Part shown: one piece after another, positions 9,680 through 14,952 of the stretch
Numbering within the stretch: the stretch's first letter is position 1
How the letters are laid out: each line of letters opens with the position of its first letter
DNA from: Actinomycetota bacterium
Lineage (GTDB): Bacteria; Actinomycetota; Acidimicrobiia; Acidimicrobiales; BP-101
Assembly: GCA_030838265.1 (NCBI GenBank)
Contig: JAUTXA010000225.1
Coordinates: 1-14,952, forward strand
Direction of reading: 5' to 3'
Length of the DNA: 14,952 bases
Notes under the pieces: generated by a model
Told to the model about the DNA's origin: nothing
The model's input: the letters and a program-made list of their open reading frames with translations, nothing else
Database searches by the model: none
Position numbers and translations under genes: made by a program

Positions 9680-10091
9680 GACCGAAGCCACCATCAGCCT
9701 CGACGAGGGCACCGAGCTCCCTCCCCGCCCGTTCGGCCCCCTCACCCGCACCAACTTCGTCCGCTACCAAGGGGCGAGCGGCGACTTCAACCCCATCCAC
9801 CACGACGAGCACTTCGCCCAGTCGGCCGGGTTCCCTACCGTGTTCAGCGTGGGGATGCTGCAGGCCGGCCTCCTCGCCACCTACTGCACCGACCTGTTCG
9901 GCCCCGACAACGTCCGCCGCTTCAAGGTGCAGTTCCGCGAGCAGGTGTGGCCCGACGACACCCTCACCGCCTCGGGCACCGTGGTGCGCCGCCACGCCGA
10001 AGACGGCGAGGAGCGCGTCGACCTCGAGCTCGTCGTCACCCGCCAGACCGGCGGCACCGCCATCAAGGGCCAGGCCACCTTCGCCGTCTAG
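9669..10091 (+). CDS. MaoC-like hydratase/dehydratase (HadB-like catalytic subunit)
   Basis: This 140-residue single hot-dog protein has the hydratase-2 motif GASGDFNPIHHDEHFAQSAGF, with the catalytic Asp-x4-His pair at D39 and H44. FPTVFSVGMLQAGLLA follows as the usual substrate-channel helix, and VQFREQVWPDDTL is a typical family strand. It would hydrate trans-2-enoyl thioesters to (3R)-hydroxyacyl thioesters or catalyse the reverse dehydration. It overlaps the HadA-like gene by 11 bases and has its own SD, so the subunits are made together. The downstream neighbour is convergent, with 13 bases between stop codons. Similar pairs act in mycolic-acid elongation or in acyl-CoA/steroid breakdown; the exact pathway is open here. 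Confidence 0.92.
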   Translation: MPAETEATISLDEGTELPPRPFGPLTRTNFVRYQGASGDFNPIHHDEHFAQSAGFPTVFSVGMLQAGLLATYCTDLFGPDNVRRFKVQFREQVWPDDTLTASGTVVRRHAEDGEERVDLELVVTRQTGGTAIKGQATFAV

Positions 10092-10104
10092 CGCACCGGC
10101 TCGG

Positions 10105-10578
10105 CTAGTGGGTGCTGAACGACCAGGTGTAGGTGCGGCCCCGCTCGCCTGAGTCGCCGATGGGCCGGAAGCTGGCCGTGACCCGGATGAGTCCGCCGGG
10201 TAGGGCCTCGATGTCCTTGCCCGGGCCGGGGGTGAACGAGTAGCGGTTGAGGCCGGGGATGTGGGCCGCGGCCACGCTGCGCGGGGGAGCGCCTTCGGGG
10301 GCGATCGACAGATCGGTGAGCTCGTAGGCCGGATCGAGCTCGATGAAGATCGTCTCCTGGCGCAGCACCTGATCGCCCTGCCGGGGGAAGAAGGCCTTCA
10401 CCGCCGCGTCCGACACGAGGACCTTGACGGGGTGGTTGGGCGAGGTCACGAAGGCCCACACGAAGCCGATCGTGGCCACAGCCAGCAGCAGGGAGCACAC
10501 GATGAAGGCGGGCAGGGTGAGGACGCCGACCCGGCGGTTGCGCCACCCCTGCGTCGTCCCGGTCTGGGTGTTGGTCAC
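10105..10578 (-). CDS. Membrane-anchored exported protein with Ig-like (Big_5-like) domain
   Basis: The 157-residue product has a short basic N-terminus (GWRNRR), one transmembrane helix (about 19-44) and an exported domain of about 110 residues. That domain reads like a bacterial Ig-like beta-sandwich: FFPRQGDQVLRQETIFIELD, then RYSFTPG and a terminal TYTWSFSTH. The last strand pattern (Y-x-W-x-F) is typical of Big_5/CopC-like Ig repeats. No enzymatic residues stand out. It starts at GTG 10578 in the stop of the upstream minus-strand gene (GTGA), so the two form an operon. It is likely a small envelope protein; function unknown. Confidence 0.82.
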   Translation of the reverse strand: MTNTQTGTTQGWRNRRVGVLTLPAFIVCSLLLAVATIGFVWAFVTSPNHPVKVLVSDAAVKAFFPRQGDQVLRQETIFIELDPAYELTDLSIAPEGAPPRSVAAAHIPGLNRYSFTPGPGKDIEALPGGLIRVTASFRPIGDSGERGRTYTWSFSTH

Positions 10579-10997
10579 GACGGCACCGACCCCGATCCTG
10601 CCTCCGAATCCGGCGGCAGCGTCGGAAGGGTCGGGCCCTCGTCACCCTCGGGACTCTGCTCCTCCTCGACGAAGCGACGGGAGAGGCGGCGGTTCAGCAC
10701 CTCGATGCGGGTGCGCAGCTCGCCGTCGGGCAGCCCGTCCCGCACCGCCTCCATCACCTTCCAGAGCCGGGGGTAGATGATGCCCTCGACGTCATCGGCG
10801 AACCGGGGCGGGACATCGCCCATCCGCATGCGGGTGAGCAGTGAGGCGAGGGGCTTGGCCAGCATCCCGGGGATGGGGTCGTGCTGCTCGTCGCCTTCCC
10901 GGTTGAGCTGGACGATGAGGGCGCTGAGCTCGTCGGGGTCCCACAGGCCGCCCCGGCGGATGAACTCTTCGAGCTCGTCCACGATCTCGAGGCGCAT
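10575..10997 (-). CDS. Hypothetical helical protein (140 aa)
   Basis: The product begins MRLEIVDELEEFIRRGGLWD at ATG 10997-10995 and is charged and mostly helical to about residue 112. It includes VEGIIYPRLWKVMEAVRDGLPDG in the middle and ends in an acidic Pro/Ser-rich tail (about 113-140). There are no cysteines, no membrane segment and no recognised motif. Codon usage is normal for the window. It is the first gene of a two-gene minus-strand operon with the Ig-like membrane protein and is divergent from the PASTA kinase (93 bases between starts). CAGAAT, six bases upstream of the ATG, may be a degenerate -10 box. A link with the kinase is suggested only by position. Confidence 0.8.
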   Translation of the reverse strand: MRLEIVDELEEFIRRGGLWDPDELSALIVQLNREGDEQHDPIPGMLAKPLASLLTRMRMGDVPPRFADDVEGIIYPRLWKVMEAVRDGLPDGELRTRIEVLNRRLSRRFVEEEQSPEGDEGPTLPTLPPDSEAGSGSVPS

Positions 10998-11078
10998 CGA
11001 GCCATTCTGGCCGTGACTGGCCCCGTTGGCCTACCCCGGGCCGAGGTGGGCGTCCCTAGAGGCCCCCAAATCAGCCGG

Positions 11079-11084
11079 TAGCCT
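11079..11084 (+). promoter_or_regulatory. -10-like box TAGCCT for leaderless start at 11091
   Basis: TAGCCT ends six bases before the GTG of the kinase gene, with no SD between. The same hexamer occurs eight bases before the SDR gene. No -35 hexamer is apparent. Confidence 0.5.
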
Positions 11085-11090
11085 TCCCGT

Positions 11091-12974
<1,884 letters not shown>

Positions 12975-13008
12975 AGCCACCCCTCCCACGCGTCGCAAGT
13001 CGCCCTAT

Positions 13009-13014
13009 TAGCCT
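13009..13014 (+). promoter_or_regulatory. -10-like box TAGCCT for start at 13023
   Basis: TAGCCT lies eight bases before ATG 13023, in the 48-base gap after the kinase gene. An overlapping TATTAG (13006-13011) is an alternative. No SD is present. Confidence 0.45.
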
Positions 13015-13022
13015 GCCGGGCC

Positions 13023-13901
13023 ATGGGTTCACTTGACTGCCACGTCGCCATCATCACCGGGGCCGCCCGCGGCATCGGCCGCGAACACGCCCTCTACTTC
13101 GCGGCTGAAGGGGCCAAGGTCGTGGTCAACGACCTGGGTGGGGCCATCGACGGATCGGGTGACGACCGCACGCCGGCCCAGCAGGTGGTCGACGAGATCC
13201 GCGAGATGGGCGGCGAGGCCATCGCCAACGGCGACAACGTGGCCGACTGGGAGGGCGCCCAGCGGCTGGTGAACAGCGCCATCGAGGAGTTCGGCTACCT
13301 CACCGTCCTGGTCAACAACGCCGGCATCCTGCGCGACCGCGTCCTCGTCAACATGACCGAGGAGGAGTGGGACGCCGTCATCCACGTCCACCTGAAGGGT
13401 CACTTCGCCCCGACCCGGTGGGCCGCCGCCTACTGGCGAGAGCAGGTCAAGGCCGGCAACGAGGTCAAGGCCTCGGTCATCAACACCTCGTCGACGTCGG
13501 GCCTGCTCGGCAACCCGGGCCAGACCAACTACGGCGCGGCCAAGGCCGGCATCGCCGCCTTCACCCAGATCTGCGCCATGGAGCTGACCCGCTACGGCGT
13601 CCGCAGCAACGCCATCGCCCCGGCGGCCCGCACCCGTCTCACCGAGGCGACTCCCGGCCTGGGCGACATGGTCCAGCCACCCGCGGAGCCCGATCAGTTC
13701 GACGTGTGGGACCCGGCCAACATCTCGCCGCTCGTCGCCTACCTCGGTCGCCGCGACTGCAACATCAACGGCAAGGTCTTCTTCGTCCAGGGCGGCAAGA
13801 TCACCCAGATGAACCCGTGGTCGATGGGGACGGGCATCGAGAAGGACGGGCGCTGGACGATGGACGAGCTCGAGGAGCAGATGCGCCAGTTCGAAGGCTG
13901 A
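13023..13901 (+). CDS. Short-chain dehydrogenase/reductase (MFE-2-like 3-hydroxyacyl-CoA dehydrogenase type)
   Basis: This 292-residue Rossmann-fold enzyme has the NAD(P)-binding motif TGAARGIG (12-19), NNAG (98-101) and the catalytic triad S157, Y170, K174 (YGAAK). The N-terminal VVVNDLGGAIDGSG followed by an Ala/Gln-rich helix matches the dehydrogenase part of peroxisomal multifunctional enzyme 2 and its bacterial stand-alone relatives, which oxidise (3R)-hydroxyacyl-CoA. The Asp after strand beta-2 (VNDLGG) favours NAD+ over NADP+. The extended C-terminus (about 235-292) is also typical of that group. The MaoC pair 3 kb upstream could provide the matching hydratase step, though the kinase lies between. 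Substrate remains inferred. Confidence 0.92.
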   Translation: MGSLDCHVAIITGAARGIGREHALYFAAEGAKVVVNDLGGAIDGSGDDRTPAQQVVDEIREMGGEAIANGDNVADWEGAQRLVNSAIEEFGYLTVLVNNAGILRDRVLVNMTEEEWDAVIHVHLKGHFAPTRWAAAYWREQVKAGNEVKASVINTSSTSGLLGNPGQTNYGAAKAGIAAFTQICAMELTRYGVRSNAIAPAARTRLTEATPGLGDMVQPPAEPDQFDVWDPANISPLVAYLGRRDCNINGKVFFVQGGKITQMNPWSMGTGIEKDGRWTMDELEEQMRQFEG

Positions 13902-13919
13902 GCGCGCCGGAGCGCCCAG

Positions 13920-13925
13920 TACCCT
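13920..13925 (+). promoter_or_regulatory. -10-like box TACCCT for start at 13933
   Basis: TACCCT lies seven bases before GTG 13933. CTGAGC (13898-13903), overlapping the SDR stop codon, is a weak -35 candidate 16 bases upstream. No SD is present. Confidence 0.45.
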
Positions 13926-13932
13926 CACCTGA

Positions 13933-14700
13933 GTGGCTGATCCCGTGTTCACGGGGGTGGGCGTGGCCCTCGTGACCCTCTTCGACGACGGCGGCAACCT
14001 GCTGGCCCAAGCGACGGCCGAGCACGCCGCCCGCCTGGTCGGTCTCGGCGTGCGCGCCATCGTGGTGGCCGGCACCACGGGCGAGGCCGCCGCCCTCACG
14101 ACGGGCGAGCGGGTCGCCCTGATCCAGAACGTGAGGGCCGCCATCGACGGCCGCGTCCCCCTGCTCGCCGGCACCGGCGCGGCCTCGACCCGACAGGCTG
14201 TCGAACTGACGGGCCAGGCCTTGGAGGCCGGCGCCGACGCCGTGTTGGTGCTCTCGCCGCCCAACACGACCGACGCCCTTCCCTACTTCGTGGCCGTGGC
14301 CAAGGCCGCCGCCGGGGCGCCTCTGCTGGCCTACCACTACCCGGCCGTCTCACCGCCCGGCATTCCCGTCCAAGCCCTCGACACCCTGCCCATCGACGGC
14401 CTCAAGGACTCGAGCGGCGAGCCCGAACGGCTCCTCGAGGAGCTCTCGTTCTGGGGCGGCCACCTCTACACCGGGTCTTCGGCCATCCTCGCCCTAGCCG
14501 GGCCGATGGGTTGTGCCGGCGCCATCCTGGCCCTGGCCAACGTCGAACCGGAGCGCTGCATCGCCGCCTTCGCGGGTGACACCACGGCCCAACGCCAGCT
14601 CGCTCCCGCTCACCTCGCGGCCCGCCGCTCCTTCCCGCGCGGGATCAAACAGCTCACGGCTCGACGATTCGGGACAGCGGTCCATAGCCGGATGGGCTGA
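13933..14700 (+). CDS. DapA/N-acetylneuraminate lyase-superfamily aldolase
   Basis: This 255-residue TIM-barrel protein belongs to the class I Schiff-base aldolases that include dihydrodipicolinate synthase. It has the GTTGE carboxylate-binding motif (47-51), the catalytic Tyr region AYHYP (Y134), the Schiff-base lysine K158 in GLKDSSG, and YTGSS (179-183). It is shorter than DapA (about 290-300) because the C-terminal helical part is reduced, ending RFGTAVHSRMG. All barrel motifs are intact, so this looks like a compact subfamily rather than a truncation. No other lysine-pathway gene lies nearby. It could be DapA or a 2-keto-acid aldolase, and residues alone do not decide. The start is GTG 13933 behind a TACCCT box. 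Confidence 0.9.
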   Translation: MADPVFTGVGVALVTLFDDGGNLLAQATAEHAARLVGLGVRAIVVAGTTGEAAALTTGERVALIQNVRAAIDGRVPLLAGTGAASTRQAVELTGQALEAGADAVLVLSPPNTTDALPYFVAVAKAAAGAPLLAYHYPAVSPPGIPVQALDTLPIDGLKDSSGEPERLLEELSFWGGHLYTGSSAILALAGPMGCAGAILALANVEPERCIAAFAGDTTAQRQLAPAHLAARRSFPRGIKQLTARRFGTAVHSRMG

Positions 14701-14721
14701 GCATCTGGTCCCGACGGATGG

Positions 14722-14745
14722 GGTGACTAGTCCGAACGAGTCATC
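14722..14745 (+). terminator. Weak stem-loop after the aldolase gene
   Basis: GGTGACT (14722-14728) and AGTCATC (14739-14745) can form a 7-bp stem with one G-U pair and a 10-base loop, 21 bases past the aldolase stop. There is no T-tract, so termination is only a possibility. Confidence 0.25.
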
Positions 14746-14758
14746 TGACGGTTGGCCC

Positions 14759-14787
14759 TGTTGCCCGCGTTCACCGCTCCGTATCAT
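14759..14787 (+). promoter_or_regulatory. Candidate promoter ahead of the 14796-14870 hairpin
   Basis: TATCAT (14782-14787) is a good -10 hexamer. Possible -35 elements are TGTTGC (14759-14764, 17-base spacer) or TTGCCC (14761-14766, 15-base spacer). A start near 14794 would place the inverted repeat at the very 5' end of the transcript. Confidence 0.4.
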
Positions 14788-14795
14788 CCCAATCG

Positions 14796-14870
14796 CAGGG
14801 CCCAAGGGGGTGGCGTTGCTGAGGCAGTGTTCCCCAGCCACGGTCGGTGCCGCCGCCCCCTGGGGCCCTG
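14796..14870 (+). other. Long imperfect inverted repeat: structured RNA or terminator candidate
   Basis: The left arm at 14796-14814 pairs with the right arm at 14852-14870 over 19 positions: 17 Watson-Crick pairs, one G-U (14811/14855) and one mismatch (14804/14862). Inside the 37-base loop a second stem (14818-14824 with 14832-14838, one mismatch) caps the structure with the 7-base loop CAGTGTT. The region is non-coding, between the aldolase stop and the start at 14901. It has no T-tract. It does not show the conserved SRP-RNA or tRNA elements. It could be a 5'-leader element, a small RNA or a GC-rich actinobacterial terminator. Confidence 0.55.
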
Positions 14871-14885
14871 CGCCGCGCCAGCGCG

Positions 14886-14891
14886 TAAGTT
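14886..14891 (+). promoter_or_regulatory. -10-like box TAAGTT for start at 14901
   Basis: TAAGTT lies nine bases before GTG 14901, the loosest spacing of the leaderless-type boxes here. If used, the upstream hairpin would not be part of this mRNA. Confidence 0.35.
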
Positions 14892-14900
14892 GAGCGGGCC

Positions 14901-14952
14901 GTGACCGACCTCCACGACGAGACCGAATCCGTCTCGATCGGCGCGGGAGGCA
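14901..14952 (+). CDS. Start of a new gene, truncated by the window edge
   Basis: From GTG 14901 the frame is open to the end of the window (17 codons, beginning MTDLHDETESVSIGAGG). The TAAGTT box, the G/C-rich third positions and the position after a 200-base gap fit a gene start. Too little is present to name a family. In some Actinobacteria a dapA-like gene is followed by the RNase J gene, but nothing visible here shows that. Confidence 0.45.
   Translation, partial: MTDLHDETESVSIGAGG

Noticed and set aside
10088..10108. CTAGC...GCTAG inverted repeat between convergent genes as a terminator
   Set aside because: The symmetry comes from two opposing TAG stop codons. The stem is only five pairs with no T-tract.
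13933..14700. Aldolase gene as a truncated dapA
   Set aside because: All barrel motifs are present, and the shortened C-terminus ends in an orderly motif, so a compact subfamily is more likely than decay.
14494..14841. 115-residue minus-strand frame reaching into the 14701-14900 gap
   Set aside because: Most of it is antisense to the aldolase gene, and the rest crosses the inverted repeat. There is no start signal and no protein-like pattern.
14701..14900. tRNA, SRP RNA or a known riboswitch in the non-coding gap
   Set aside because: I could find no cloverleaf, no SRP tip-loop consensus and no familiar riboswitch core; only the unassigned hairpin stands out.

Overview
The window is chromosomal DNA from a very GC-rich bacterium. 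Its strong G/C third-position preference, frequent GTG starts, PASTA-type Ser/Thr kinase and the order cysteine desulfurase - mnmA - MetE-like protein - ligA all point to Actinomycetota. The style of the hypothetical proteins and the promoters suggests an Acidimicrobiia-like lineage, but that is inference. I see no mobile element, CRISPR array, tRNA or rRNA. The DNA is densely coding, and no gap exceeds about 200 bases.

Layout. (1) 2-655: the end of an RDD-family membrane protein. (2) 671-3595: a tightly coupled plus-strand operon of cysteine desulfurase, the tRNA 2-thiouridylase MnmA, a 54-residue membrane protein and a proline-rich membrane-anchored protein. Each junction is a 4-base stop/start overlap. 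(3) 3604-4389 (minus): a putative HExxH metalloprotease, divergent from (4) 4439-4987, a PNPOx-fold flavin-binding-type protein, which is convergent with and overlaps (5) 4971-5852 (minus), a polytopic membrane protein. (6) 5972-7146: a 58-residue ORF coupled to a short MetE-like protein with a partial zinc site. (7) 7178-9220: ligA. (8) 9230-10091: an overlapping pair of MaoC/hot-dog hydratase genes. (9) 10997-10105 (minus): a conserved-looking hypothetical protein and a membrane-anchored Ig-like protein. (10) 11091-12974: a PknB-like kinase with four PASTA repeats. (11) 13023-13901: a short-chain dehydrogenase of the MFE-2-like type. (12) 13933-14700: a DapA-superfamily Schiff-base aldolase. 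(13) 14701-14900: a non-coding stretch with a strong imperfect inverted repeat, followed by the start of a new gene at 14901.

How the genes fit together. The cysteine desulfurase supplies persulfide sulfur that MnmA inserts at the wobble uridine of Lys/Glu/Gln tRNAs. LigA is the essential replicative ligase. The MaoC pair and the SDR could provide dehydration/hydration and dehydrogenation of 3-hydroxyacyl thioesters. The kinase probably senses the cell envelope.

The most striking window-wide signal is regulatory. Most genes that begin a transcription unit carry a TANNNT box 6-9 bases before the start codon and no Shine-Dalgarno sequence, which is the signature of leaderless transcripts. The 58-residue ORF is the exception, with a full -35/-10 promoter, an SD, and a 12-base direct repeat spaced 21 bases apart. 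I found no clear new defence or mobile system. The best leads are the MetE-like/58-aa pair, the HExxH protein and the hairpin at 14796-14870.
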